Numbered from the stretch's first letter, positions 51,890 to 60,768 are shown. The stretch is 64,000 nucleotides of DNA from Actinacidiphila yanglinensis (GCF_900107965.1 NZ_FNVU01000019.1:1-64000); one strand, 5' to 3'. Numbers and translations: made by a program. The notes: generated from the letters alone by a model not told the origin.

Positions 51890-52918
51890 ATGTCGGATCG
51901 CGAGGACCACGCGCTGGCGGTGTACCAGGCGCTGCGCCGGCTCGGCGGGGCGGACCAGCGCGAGGTGGGCGGTGCCGCCGGCCTCGACCAGGCGCAGACC
52001 GAGGCGGCGCTGCGGCGGCTGACCGAGATCGGCCTGGTCCAGATCGGTTCCGGCGGGCAGACGGAGCCGGTCGAGCCGGACACCGCGCTGGTGCGCACCA
52101 TGGACGCCTACCACGGGGCGACCAAGGACCAGGCGCTGCGCGCCGAGGCGCTGCACCGGAACACCCAGGCCCTGCTCTACGTCTACCGGCCCGCGGTGGG
52201 GCGGGTGGCCTCCAAGGTCCAGGTGGAGTACGTACGCGGCGCGGCGTCCAAGCGCCGGACGCTCGCCGCGCTGAACACCACCGCCCAGCACAGCGCCGAC
52301 TCGCTCCACCCGGGACCGATGCCGGCGATGGAGGTGCTGGAGGGCTCGTTGGCGCTGGACGCCCAGATGGTCAAGCGGGGGGTGCGGGTGCGCGCGATCT
52401 ATCCGGAGTCCGCGCTGCAGACCACCAAGTACCTCCGCTATCTCCAGGAGCTGTCCGACCTGGGGGTGCGCGTCCGGCTGATCGACCACGCGCCCTGCGA
52501 CATCGTGCTGCAGGACGAGGAGCTCGCCTGCCTGCCGCTCGACCCGGTGCAGCCGGCCAGCAAACCGATGCTGCTGATCCGGAGCATCGAGCTGGTCTGG
52601 ACGCTCTCGGCGATCTTCGACGACTACTGGCTGCGCGCCACCCCGCTGGAGGACGCGGTCTCCTCATCGGACCACGAGGCCGAACTCACCCCGCAGGAGC
52701 GGGTGATCATCCGGCTGATGGCCACCGGCCTGAGCGACGACCAGATCGCGCGCAAGATGGGCGTGCACCGCCGCACCGTGCAGCGCGCGATCGCCAAGCT
52801 GATGGACCGGCTGCACGCGAGCAGCCGGTTCGAGGCGGGCCTCAAGCTCGCGCAGGACCGCGACCTGGCACGGGTGCTGCCGCCGAGCCGCAACCGTCCG
52901 GCGGTGCCCGCGAACTGA
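51890..52918 (+). CDS. TrmB-like/LuxR-type HTH regulator
   Basis: The 342-residue regulator has an N-terminal winged HTH (ALAVYQALRRLGGADQREV, then AALRRLTEIGLVQ). A middle PLD-like sensor-type domain follows (with VKRGVRVRAIYPESALQTT), then a C-terminal LuxR-type HTH (LTPQERVIIRLMATGLSDDQI, VHRRTVQRAI). This layout is common in Streptomyces. It has no receiver domain. GGAGGGGAG lies before the ATG. Operon with terB suggests a stress role. Confidence 0.88.
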   Translation: MSDREDHALAVYQALRRLGGADQREVGGAAGLDQAQTEAALRRLTEIGLVQIGSGGQTEPVEPDTALVRTMDAYHGATKDQALRAEALHRNTQALLYVYRPAVGRVASKVQVEYVRGAASKRRTLAALNTTAQHSADSLHPGPMPAMEVLEGSLALDAQMVKRGVRVRAIYPESALQTTKYLRYLQELSDLGVRVRLIDHAPCDIVLQDEELACLPLDPVQPASKPMLLIRSIELVWTLSAIFDDYWLRATPLEDAVSSSDHEAELTPQERVIIRLMATGLSDDQIARKMGVHRRTVQRAIAKLMDRLHASSRFEAGLKLAQDRDLARVLPPSRNRPAVPAN

Positions 52919-53504
52919 CCTGCGGCGCGGACTCCGGGCCGCCCGGACTCCGGTACGTGTCCCGCGGAAGCCGGCACCCGTCACGGCAACCGCCCGTCCC
53001 CGCGCGGTCGACGCGCGGGAACGGGCGGCGGGGGACCGTTGGGCCGGTCGGCCCCCCGATGCGTCCGCCGAGGATTCCCCCCCGGGCAACCGGGCGAGCA
53101 GACCGGTTGTGCCCTCGGCGGCACCCGGCCACAGCAATACGGGGATGCTGGGGCCGGCGGCACCCGCAGGGTGCCTCGGCGACTCCGATTGACGGGGAGT
53201 CACGCCACGAAGTGCCGTGAGAAATAGATATCCGACCACCGCGCGCGGTGCCTAGCGCCTTTCTCCCGCCACCCGCCGCGAGGTGCGTCCTGTACCCGCC
53301 GCCCACCTGGGAATTCGCCCTTCCGCGGCGGCCCTTGTCCAAAAAGCGACACGTACCAATATGGACAGCCAAAGCCGCGGCGGCGGTACGCGACGGCCGC
53401 CGGCGCGCGCTCGGGCGGCGAATGGGAACCACCGGGCCCGGCGACGTCGTCACTCATCGCTGGAGACCGCGGCGACATCGCGGCCCCAGGGGGAGGGGAA
53501 GCGG
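52919..53504. other. Gap after the LuxR gene, no gene seen
   Basis: A 586-bp stretch. It contains one clear terminator (52990-53028) and, from about 53200, sequence with somewhat lower GC that probably holds the promoter of the next gene. No ORF has convincing codon bias. Confidence 0.5.
52990..53028 (+). terminator. Terminator of terB-LuxR operon
   Basis: A 17-bp stem (52990-53006 with 53012-53028, one mismatch) with a 5-nt loop lies 72 bp after the regulator stop. Confidence 0.75.
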
Positions 53505-55073
53505 ATGAGCGAGTCGGCGGACCAGGCACCGGACCCGGCGACCGGGGCGAACGCGCCGGTCACGGCGGACGGCGCGGGACAGGCGGCGGACGCGGCGGGA
53601 CCGGCACCCTCCGGTTCCGCGGCCTCCGGTACGGCGAACCCCGATGCGGCGAACTCCGGTACGCGGACGCCCGGTTCCGCGTGGTGGCGGCGGCACCCGC
53701 GGTGGAGCGGCGCGGTGGCGGTGGCCGCGGTGCTGGCCGCCGGCTTCACCGGCGGATGGTTCGCGGCGCCCCCGGACCACACGTACACCCCGCAGGTGCC
53801 CGCCTCGCAGCCGATCACGGTGAGCGCCGAACAGGCGCACAGCACGGCCCGCACCGGCTGGCCGACGCTCGGCAACCGCGCGGGCGACCGGGGTGCGGGC
53901 CACGCGGCCATGGAGATCATGCTCTCCGGCGGCTACGGCCCCGGGTCCTGGGTGGTCCCCGTCAACACGGTCCCCCGGTCCGACAGCGTCCCGTACTACG
54001 ACGACCACACCCCGACCGGGGAGATCATGTTCTCCGGCACGGTGCCGGGCCTGTCCCGGGTCACCCTGGTGTCGACCGGCGGTGAGGTGCTGCAGTACGC
54101 CGACGGGCCGGGCGCCGGGTCGGGGAAGACCGTGTACCGCGCACCCGCCCCCTGGGACGACGCCCCGATCACCGGCCCGCCGATCGCGCTCAACTGGGAC
54201 AGGCGGTCGGACAGGCCGTTCCCGCTGGCCATCCCGCCGTGGCTGACGAACGTCCAGGTCGAGGGCATCGACGGGAAGGACGTCGGGTGGCGGCCGCTCA
54301 AGGTCACCGACGGGCTCAGCGCGCCCGTCCCGGAGTTCGCGTACCGCTCGACCGCTCTGGACGACCTGAACATCGTCGACGCGCAGGGCGACTGCGGCGT
54401 GGGGGCGCTGATCCAGGCCGACGACAACTCCGGTGGCGAGCACCGCAAGGCCACCTTCGTCTACCGTCCGGGCTGGCCGTACGCCGTGGCCGTCGACTAC
54501 GCGCCCTCTGACGCCCAGCAGTCCGGCGGCTACCGGCCCGCGCCCTTCGACCAGGCGTACATCCGGCGGATGGCCGGAGCGCTGCTGTGCGGGGAGTCCG
54601 GCACGGACGACTTCAGCCCGGCCGCCTCCAGGGTGGTCTGGACGCAGGAGTGGCGTGGCGCCCCCTCCCCCGGCGGCGGCGAGGTGGCCGTGATCCGGCA
54701 GGACGTCGACTACCCCCTGGGCGGGATCTACGGTCCGGAGGACGGGCAGGGCCAGCTGGTCGAGGCCGGCGTCGACAAGGACTCCTACACCGAACTGGGC
54801 CCGGACAGCGACCTCGGCGACACCAGTGGCGGCGGCCGCCAGGTCACCGTCGGCTGCGTCACGGGCGGGGGCGGGCTGACCGTGGTCGGCCCCACCACCG
54901 CGACCTCCGTCACCCTGCTGGACCCGGTCAGCGGCCGTCACTGGTCCGGGCCCGGCCACGTGCTCCGGGTCGCCGGCAGCGGGCTCCCGCGGAAGGGCAG
55001 GGTGCTGACCGCCACGGCGGTCACCCCGGGCAAGAACGGCCACACCGACACCGGGTACTGCACGGCGCCGTAG
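53505..55073 (+). CDS. Membrane-anchored extracellular protein, unknown function
   Basis: The 522-residue protein has a cytoplasmic Ala/Thr/Pro-rich N-terminus of about 60 residues and one transmembrane helix near 68-88 (GAVAVAAVLAAGFTGGWFAA). An external region of about 430 residues follows, dominated by beta strands and short Gly-rich loops with cysteines (GDCGVGAL, LLCGESG, GCVTGGGG, GYCTAP). I recognise no enzyme family. GGGAGGGG precedes the ATG at 53505. It appears monocistronic. Confidence 0.8.
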   Translation: MSESADQAPDPATGANAPVTADGAGQAADAAGPAPSGSAASGTANPDAANSGTRTPGSAWWRRHPRWSGAVAVAAVLAAGFTGGWFAAPPDHTYTPQVPASQPITVSAEQAHSTARTGWPTLGNRAGDRGAGHAAMEIMLSGGYGPGSWVVPVNTVPRSDSVPYYDDHTPTGEIMFSGTVPGLSRVTLVSTGGEVLQYADGPGAGSGKTVYRAPAPWDDAPITGPPIALNWDRRSDRPFPLAIPPWLTNVQVEGIDGKDVGWRPLKVTDGLSAPVPEFAYRSTALDDLNIVDAQGDCGVGALIQADDNSGGEHRKATFVYRPGWPYAVAVDYAPSDAQQSGGYRPAPFDQAYIRRMAGALLCGESGTDDFSPAASRVVWTQEWRGAPSPGGGEVAVIRQDVDYPLGGIYGPEDGQGQLVEAGVDKDSYTELGPDSDLGDTSGGGRQVTVGCVTGGGGLTVVGPTTATSVTLLDPVSGRHWSGPGHVLRVAGSGLPRKGRVLTATAVTPGKNGHTDTGYCTAP

Positions 55074-55105
55074 CGCCGCGGCGAGGCGGTGCGCGCGTGT
55101 ATGCC

Positions 55106-55135
55106 TTGACGGTTATATTCCCGCCTGCGCATACT
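55106..55135 (+). promoter_or_regulatory. Promoter of a leaderless arsR-type message
   Basis: TTGACG (55106-55111) and CATACT (55130-55135) are 18 nt apart. The transcription start would fall at about 55142-55143, that is at the ATG of the ArsR gene, which has no Shine-Dalgarno. Confidence 0.6.
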
Positions 55136-55142
55136 GGACGCC

Positions 55143-55478
55143 ATGGACACCGCCGTATGGAGCGCGCTCGCCGACGAGAACCGGCGGACGATACTCGGCA
55201 CGCTGCTGACCGGCCCGCAGCCCGTCGGCGAGCTGGCCGAGCGGTGCGGGTTGAGCCAGCCCAGCATGTCCAAACACCTGCGGGTGCTGCGCGAGGCCGG
55301 GCTGGTCCGCGTGCAGGCCGACGCGCAGCGCCGGTTGTACGCCCTGGAGCCCGCGCCGATGGCCGACCTGGACGCGTGGCTGGCTCCGTACCGGCGGCTG
55401 TGGAACCGCGGCCTGGACGCCCTGGGCCGCCGCTTGGACGAGACCGCCGCCGCCCGTACCGGCCCGGCGGATCCCTAG
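55143..55478 (+). CDS. ArsR family HTH regulator paired with SRPBCC gene
   Basis: The 111-residue protein has the ArsR winged HTH (WSALADENRRTILGTLL, LAERCGLSQPSMSKHLRVLREAGLV) and no metal-site cysteines. This is the metal-independent class often followed by an SRPBCC protein, as here 65 bp downstream. The message is probably leaderless. The pair is likely an autoregulated stress or small-molecule response unit of unknown ligand. Confidence 0.92.
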   Translation: MDTAVWSALADENRRTILGTLLTGPQPVGELAERCGLSQPSMSKHLRVLREAGLVRVQADAQRRLYALEPAPMADLDAWLAPYRRLWNRGLDALGRRLDETAAARTGPADP

Positions 55479-55543
55479 GAGCCCGCCGGCCCGGAGCGCG
55501 GGAAGCCCGGCCGGCCGCCACGACCGAGAGGCAGGGAGCGGAC

Positions 55544-56116
55544 ATGACCGTCATCGACCCGGGCAGCTACCTCGAACTGGAGGGCGGCCGGCCCGCCGTC
55601 CGCTTCGAGCGGGTCTACGACCACCCGATCGACCGGGTGTGGGCGCTGGTGAGCGAGCCGGCCGAACTCGCGTACTGGTTCCCGTTCCCCGAGGTCGCCA
55701 TGGAGCCGGTGGTGGGCGGGGAGATCACCTTCTCCGGCGACAGCAACATGCCGGAGGTGGTGGTGACCGGTGAGGTGACGGCGTTCGAGCCGCCGCACCT
55801 GCTCGCCTTCACGTGGGGCGGCGACGCCTTGCGGTTCGAGCTGACCCGGCTCGACGCGGCCCGCACCCGGCTCACCCTCACCGACTTCCTGGACAGCGCC
55901 GACGCCGCGGCGCGCAACGCGGCCGGCTGGGACCTGTGCCTGGCCGCCCTCGACGCCCGCGCGGCCGGCGGATCGGCCGCCCCGCCCGCCGCTGGGGCAC
56001 ACGACGACGCCCCCGCCGATCCCCCCGCCGGGCGGCCCTCCACCTGGCGGCGCCGCTACGACGCGTACGTCGCGGCGGGACTGCCCAAGGGCGCCCCGAT
56101 CCCCGGCGGCGCCTGA
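55544..56116 (+). CDS. SRPBCC (AHSA1-like) domain protein
   Basis: The 190-residue protein has the AHSA1-type START fold: ERVYDHPIDRVWALVSEPAEL, WFPFPEVAMEPVVGG, then a C-terminal helix with GWDLCLAALDARA. These proteins bind hydrophobic ligands. A C-terminal low-complexity Pro/Ala-Asp segment (about 155-170) precedes RRRYDAYVAAGLP. GGGAG precedes the ATG at 55544. It is co-transcribed with the ArsR gene. Confidence 0.9.
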   Translation: MTVIDPGSYLELEGGRPAVRFERVYDHPIDRVWALVSEPAELAYWFPFPEVAMEPVVGGEITFSGDSNMPEVVVTGEVTAFEPPHLLAFTWGGDALRFELTRLDAARTRLTLTDFLDSADAAARNAAGWDLCLAALDARAAGGSAAPPAAGAHDDAPADPPAGRPSTWRRRYDAYVAAGLPKGAPIPGGA

Positions 56117-56234
56117 CCGCCCGAGGAGCAGGCAAAGCCGTCGGGCAGCCGCCCGGCAGCCGAACGCCCCCGTGGGCTCCGTCCCTTCGAACGGGGTCCA
56201 CGAGGGCGTGGTGAGTGCTGTCCGGCCGGTGGAA

Positions 56235-59009
56235 TCAGCTGGGCAGCGTCCAGTGCTGCGCGCCCGAAGCGTTGCAGGTGTAGAGCTGGAGCTGGGCGCC
56301 GTTCGTCGTGGCGGAGTTCGGGTCGTCCAGGCACAGGTTCGACTCGGGGTTGACCAGCGAGCCGTTGGCACCGGCGGTCCACTGCTGGGCCCCGCTGCCG
56401 TTACAGGTCCACAGCTGGATCAGCGTGCCGTTGGTGGTCCCGCTGTGGTCGGCGTCCAGGCACTTGCCGAGGGTGCGGACCGTTCCGTCGCCGGCGATGA
56501 TCCAGTCCTGGGCGTAGGTGCTGTCGCAGCCCCAGATCTGGACGTGGCTCCCGTCGGTGGTGGAGGAGTTCGCATCGTCGATGCACAGGTTCGAGCCCAC
56601 CCCGGCACCGATCGCGCCGATCCGCGGCGAGGCCGGCGCCGTGGTGTCACCGGCGTAGGAGGGCGGGGCCGCGGACGCCGCCGTCGCCCAGGAGGTGTTG
56701 GCGGTGGTGCCGAGCGTGTAGTTCAGCGTGCCGCCCGCGGTGATCGCCGTGGTGGGAGCGTAGGCGTTGTTCCAGGCCGCGCCGTTCCACGTCGCCGACT
56801 GCACGTAAGGAGCGTTGTCCGCGGCGCCATTGCCGTTGATCGTCAGTGTCTTGCCCGACGGCAGGGTGACCACGGCCTGGGTGAACAGCGGTGAGCCGAG
56901 GGCGAGATCGGAGGTGCCCGGGGTCTCGGGGTACATGCCGAGCGCGGACCAGACGTACCAGGCGCTCATCGCCCCCAGGTCGTCGTTGCCGTCGGCCAGC
57001 CCGCCGGGGGTGTTCGCCCAGATCTGGTCCTGGATCGCGCGCACCGTGCCCTGCGTCTTGTAGGGCGCGCCGGTGTAGTCGTACTCCCAGGGAAGTTCGA
57101 TGCTCGGCTCGTTGCCGACCCAGGCGTAGCCGTTGGCGCCGGTGAAGCTGCGCAGCGTGGTGTCCAGGTAGTCGTTCATCGCCGCGTTGCCGCCCTTGGC
57201 CTTGGCCAGGCCGCCGACGTCGAACGGCACCATCCCGGTGTAGATCCAGGAGTCGGCCTCGACCATGTCGGTGCCGCTGGTGGGATCGAAGCCGCCGGTC
57301 CACGAGCCGTTGGCGTTGCGCGGCTCGACGAAGCCGGACGCCGGGTTGAGCACGTTGCGCCAGTCCTGCGCGCGGTTGGCGTACGTCTTCTGGTCGGCGC
57401 TGTCACCGAGCCGCCCGGCCATCGCGGAGAGCGCGAAGTCGGCGGTGTTGTACTCCAGCGTCGTGGCCACCGGACCGTAGAAGTTGCAGCAGCCGTAGCT
57501 GCCGTCGTGCGGCATGTACCCGGGCGAGCTCAGGTAGTTCAGGCCCGGCCGGTTGTTGTTGGTCTTGCTCGCCTCGGCCACCATGTCGGTCAGCGCGGTG
57601 GAGGTGTCGAAGCTGGTGGCGCCGAACGCGTGGTAGTCCGCGAGGATGGCGTCCGCGGGGTCGCCGACCATGACGTACGACTCACCGTTGTTCTCCGACC
57701 ACTTGGGGAACTGGCCGGTCTGCGTGTAGTCGTCGACCATCGACTGCGCCGTGTCCGAGGCCGCCTGCGGGGCTATCAGCGCTTCGAGTTGGGCCTGGGA
57801 GCGGTAGATGTCCCAGCCCGAGTAGTTGGCGTACGCCGCGCTGTGGCCGGAGTCCACGGTGTGCGTCTTGCCGTCGAAGCCGTAGTACTGGCCATTGGTG
57901 TCGCTGATCACGTTCGGGTGCAGCAGCGAGTGGTAGAGCGCGGTGTAGAAGCTCTGCTGCTGCGCGGCCGTACCGCCGGCGATCTGCGCCTTGCCGAGCA
58001 CGCTGTTCCAGGAGTTCTGCGCGGCCGTGCGGGTCCCGTTGAAGTCCCAACCGGAGTTCTCCGCCGTACGGTTGGCGACCGCGTTGGCGACCGACACGTA
58101 GGACACGCCCACCTTCGCCTGCACCACCGGGTTGGAGGTGGTGTTGAAGGTGACGTAGCCGTTCGACGCGGCGGCGTCCGGGGAGACGGTGCCCTTCGCG
58201 GCCTTCGAGGTGGTGGCCTTCGGCGTCGTGCCGTGCAGCATCGGCGCGTTGGGCTTCTCCGCGGCGTTCTTGGACGCGGTGCCGGAGGTCGACGGCTTGA
58301 GCGTCGAGGCCTTCGCCGCCGAGCTGCCCTGGGTGGTGAACGGCTGGTCGAAGACCATGTCGAAGTAGACGGTGTAGGTGTTGCCCGCACCGCAGAAGTG
58401 GCCGCTGGTGACCTGCCCGCTGACCTCGGTGCTCGACACCTTGGTGAACTGGGTGTTGGAGGCGCCGTTCTGGCTGCCGGTCAGCTTGAAGATCAGGTTG
58501 GACTGGGTGGACGACGGGAAGGTGAACCGCGCCATGCCGCTGCGGGTCGTCGTCGTCAGCTCCGTGGTCACCCCGTTGTTCAGCGCGACCTTGTACGACC
58601 CGGCGGACGCCGACTCGTTGGCGTGCGAGAACGCGTCCGTCGCACCCGTGTTGACCGCGCCCACCGTGGGCAGCACCGGCACGTCGCCGGCCGCGCCGCA
58701 ACCGGGCCCGGCGATGTGGGTGAGGCTGAAACCGGTGATGGTCGAGTCGTTGTACTCGTAGCCGCCGCCGGACGGGCGGGACGGCGTGTCCGGGCTCCAC
58801 TGGACCATGCCGAAGGGCACGTCGGCGCCCGGGAAGTCGTCGGCCTGGTTGGACGTCCCGATGAACGGGTTGACCAGCGTGGACGGCGAGGTGACGAGCG
58901 CGGCCTTCCCGGCCGCCGACGCGGGAGTGCACATCCCGGCCACGGCCAGTGCCGCGGCCGCGAGCACGCCGATCACGGCAGCTCCGGGTGGTCTCGACAG
59001 TCGTGTCAT
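56235..59009 (-). CDS. Secreted GH92 alpha-mannosidase-like enzyme with ricin-type lectin
   Basis: A secreted exo-acting glycosidase, probably alpha-mannosidase. The 924-residue protein has a signal peptide (AAALAVAGMCTPASA, to about residue 32), then the GH92 N-terminal beta domain (NPFIGTSNQADDFPGADVPF) and the catalytic helical domain with family motifs SENNGESYVMVGDP, WVGNEPSIELPWEYDY and NDDLGAMSAWYVWSALG. A low-complexity Lys/Ser/Thr/Ala insertion occupies about 229-283. The C-terminus is a ricin-type trefoil with three QxW repeats. The ATG at 59009 follows GAGGAG. Three LacI-type palindromes lie upstream. Confidence 0.94.
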   Translation of the reverse strand: MTRLSRPPGAAVIGVLAAAALAVAGMCTPASAAGKAALVTSPSTLVNPFIGTSNQADDFPGADVPFGMVQWSPDTPSRPSGGGYEYNDSTITGFSLTHIAGPGCGAAGDVPVLPTVGAVNTGATDAFSHANESASAGSYKVALNNGVTTELTTTTRSGMARFTFPSSTQSNLIFKLTGSQNGASNTQFTKVSSTEVSGQVTSGHFCGAGNTYTVYFDMVFDQPFTTQGSSAAKASTLKPSTSGTASKNAAEKPNAPMLHGTTPKATTSKAAKGTVSPDAAASNGYVTFNTTSNPVVQAKVGVSYVSVANAVANRTAENSGWDFNGTRTAAQNSWNSVLGKAQIAGGTAAQQQSFYTALYHSLLHPNVISDTNGQYYGFDGKTHTVDSGHSAAYANYSGWDIYRSQAQLEALIAPQAASDTAQSMVDDYTQTGQFPKWSENNGESYVMVGDPADAILADYHAFGATSFDTSTALTDMVAEASKTNNNRPGLNYLSSPGYMPHDGSYGCCNFYGPVATTLEYNTADFALSAMAGRLGDSADQKTYANRAQDWRNVLNPASGFVEPRNANGSWTGGFDPTSGTDMVEADSWIYTGMVPFDVGGLAKAKGGNAAMNDYLDTTLRSFTGANGYAWVGNEPSIELPWEYDYTGAPYKTQGTVRAIQDQIWANTPGGLADGNDDLGAMSAWYVWSALGMYPETPGTSDLALGSPLFTQAVVTLPSGKTLTINGNGAADNAPYVQSATWNGAAWNNAYAPTTAITAGGTLNYTLGTTANTSWATAASAAPPSYAGDTTAPASPRIGAIGAGVGSNLCIDDANSSTTDGSHVQIWGCDSTYAQDWIIAGDGTVRTLGKCLDADHSGTTNGTLIQLWTCNGSGAQQWTAGANGSLVNPESNLCLDDPNSATTNGAQLQLYTCNASGAQHWTLPS

Positions 59010-59039
59010 CGCGGGTACTTCTCCTCTGCTCGTGAGTGT

Positions 59040-59051
59040 GACAACGTTGTC
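59040..59051. promoter_or_regulatory. Proximal GACAACGTTGTC operator of the GH92 gene
   Basis: Perfect 12-bp palindrome 31 bp upstream of the GH92 start. An identical copy lies 57 bp further upstream. The CG-centred dyad is typical of LacI-family repressors, which commonly control glycosidase genes in Streptomyces. Confidence 0.75.
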
Positions 59052-59096
59052 CGACTGCACGGGAAGAGCGCGGCTCCGGAGTGACCAACGAGAACT

Positions 59097-59108
59097 GACA
59101 ACGTTGTC
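59097..59108. promoter_or_regulatory. Distal GACAACGTTGTC operator of the GH92 gene
   Basis: Second exact copy of the palindrome, centre-to-centre 57 bp from the proximal one. Paired operators at this spacing allow cooperative or looping repression. Confidence 0.75.
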
Positions 59109-59196
59109 GCACCGTACGGAGATGGGGCGCCTGCTGGTTCGAGTGCGCACATGGGGGGACTCCGGGACTCAGGGCGTCTGGCGACGCCGACGAGGG

Positions 59197-59208
59197 GAGA
59201 GCGCTCTC
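59197..59208. promoter_or_regulatory. GAGAGCGCTCTC palindrome upstream of the GH92 gene
   Basis: This perfect 12-bp palindrome shares the GAGCGCTC core of the CebR/CelR cello-oligosaccharide repressor operator (consensus TGGGAGCGCTCCCA). It is 188 bp upstream of the GH92 start. It may bind a second LacI-type regulator. Confidence 0.5.
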
Positions 59209-59335
59209 TGGCGAAGTTAGCTACTCGGCAGGAACACGTCAATGGAGTGAGTAAGGGGTCGGATCAATGTGGGTTCGGCGGGGGAAGCTTCACGGATGTG
59301 GTGGGGGTGCGGTGGGGCGTCCTCCGATGTCTTTT

Positions 59336-59384
59336 CTTTGGCTCGGGGGTGAGTACGGCTCTTTGGCTCGGGGGTGAGTACGGC
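59336..59384. repeat. Tandem 24-bp direct repeat
   Basis: Two identical 24-bp copies (59336-59359 and 59361-59384) are separated by one base. They lie in the non-coding gap between the GH92 gene and the secreted-repeat gene. Confidence 0.85.
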
Positions 59385-59479
59385 GCGGCCGGGGGTCTGC
59401 GGGCCGAACCCCGCGGCGAGTGCGCGGACCACCGGCCGGTGGTGGACGTCTCCCGTCGGGGCACCCTGGCCCCCGGGAG

Positions 59480-59774
59480 GGCGTAGCCGGGGGCCCGCAC
59501 GCCCAGCCCCCACGGCGGGGATGCCGGACCACCGGCCGGCGGCCGGTTGCTCGCGCAGTTCCCCGCGCCCCTTGAAGGTTGCCGTCGCCCCGCACGCGGC
59601 CCATGCCCCGGGCCGGGGCTCCCCTTGCGGGCGAAGGGCGCTTTGCAGGGGCGCGGGGAACTGCGCGGCCAGCCACGACGGCGCAGCCGGGGGCCCGCAC
59701 GCCCAGCCCCCACGGCGGGGATGCCGGACCACCGGCCGGTGGCCGGTTGCTCGCGCAGTTCCTCGCGCCCCTTG
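59480..59774. repeat. Direct duplication with 200-bp period and inverted core
   Basis: Copies 59480-59574 and 59680-59774 are identical except for three positions over 95 bp. Each ends in the reverse complement of the core GGGGCGCGGGGAACTGCGCG, and a forward copy of that core lies between them near 59650-59669. So the region also has long inverted repeats. Related sequences occur at 11553-11760 and 46859-47422. Confidence 0.85.
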
Positions 59775-59787
59775 GGAGGGGCCCTCG

Positions 59788-59906
59788 CCCGCCAGGGCAC
59801 CCACGCCCCGGGGAGGGGCACCCTCACCCGTCAGGGCACCCCCGCGCCGGGGAGGGGGCACCGTCGCCCGTCAGGGCACCCACGCGCCGGGGAGGGGGCA
59901 CCGTTG
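59788..59906. repeat. Three tandem copies of a 39-40-bp unit
   Basis: Units begin at 59788, 59827 and 59867, each with AGGGCACCC near the start and GGGGAGGGG(G)CACC later; a degenerate fourth follows. The copies abut without spacers, so this is not a CRISPR array. Confidence 0.8.
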
Positions 59907-59983
59907 TCCGTATAGGGCGCCGGGCACCGGAATGCGCCGGTCGGAGCCGGGGCTTCGATCGGCGCATCCGGGGGGCGGAAGGG

Positions 59984-60499
59984 TCAGTAGCCGCCCACCG
60001 AGGGGGTGGAGGTGGAGGTGGTCTTGGTGATCTGCTTGCCGTTGGTGCCGACGACGTACCACTTCGCACCGAAGACCTTCAGGCCCTGCCCGTTGGTCTG
60101 CCCGGCCTTCTTGTCGCCGGAGAACGTGTAGAGCGGGTGGCCGTTGTACGTGACCTGCTTCGAGCCGTCACTGCGGGTGCTGGTGGAGAGCTTGCCGCTC
60201 TGCACGCCGTTCTTCGCCGTCGGCTTGCCGCTCACCGTGTAGGGCGGCCAGGTCTTGGCGCACGATCCGTTGCAGGTGGACTTGCTGGTCTTGTCGGCCT
60301 GGAAGAGGTAGAGGGTCTGCCCCTTGCCGTTGACGAGGATCTTGCCCAGTGAACCCGACTTGGCGGACACCGTCGACGAGGAGGACGAGGTGGCGGCAGC
60401 GGACGGAGCGTGGCTATTACCGTCGGTATAGGCCGTCGCCGCGGTGGCGACGAAAACGGCTCCGGCGACGGCGATGAAGGCTCTGGCGTGATGCCTCAC
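59984..60499 (-). CDS. Secreted protein with Yx(F/W)xxD repeats (PF03640-like)
   Basis: The 171-residue protein has an N-terminal signal/anchor (FIAVAGAVFVATAATAY), a Ser/Thr linker, and two copies of the secreted repeat with LYLFQAD and LYTFSGD motifs and a Cys pair (CNGSCAKTWPPY). Related proteins are lipoproteins of unknown role, but no lipobox cysteine is present here, so it is probably released or membrane-tethered by the N-terminus. The GTG at 60499 has GGGAG 8 nt upstream. Confidence 0.88.
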   Translation of the reverse strand: MRHHARAFIAVAGAVFVATAATAYTDGNSHAPSAAATSSSSSTVSAKSGSLGKILVNGKGQTLYLFQADKTSKSTCNGSCAKTWPPYTVSGKPTAKNGVQSGKLSTSTRSDGSKQVTYNGHPLYTFSGDKKAGQTNGQGLKVFGAKWYVVGTNGKQITKTTSTSTPSVGGY

Positions 60500-60710
60500 G
60501 AGGACTCCCTGGGGGGCTGTTCGCCTGGCACGGTCAGAGCGACCCACGTGATGGCGGTCGCATAGCTCCCATTACACGCCAACACCGACAAGTCGGCCAC
60601 ACGGCGGGAGTTGCCCCGTTCCGGGCCCGTCACGCGTGCGTTTGCGCCCCCGCCGCGGAGGGCGCACAGTGCGCTCCTCCCGCTCGCGGCGCCGTCGCGT
60701 CGGCACGCAC

Positions 60711-60747
60711 CGCGGGCCGGGTCGGAAGGTGCCCGACCCGGCCCGCG
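60711..60747 (-). terminator. Terminator of the DMATS-tryptophanase operon
   Basis: A perfect 14-bp stem (60711-60724 with 60734-60747) with a 9-nt loop lies 21 bp after the tryptophanase stop. Confidence 0.82.
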
Positions 60748-60768
60748 GCCCCGCTTGCCCCGCTCCGG

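Noticed and set aside
52919..53504. Several short open frames in the gap after the LuxR gene
   Set aside because: None shows Streptomyces third-position GC bias together with a Shine-Dalgarno sequence, and their products are Arg/Pro-rich as expected of non-coding GC-rich DNA.
59788..59906. Possible CRISPR array
   Set aside because: The 39-40-bp units are contiguous with no unique spacers, and no cas genes are present.
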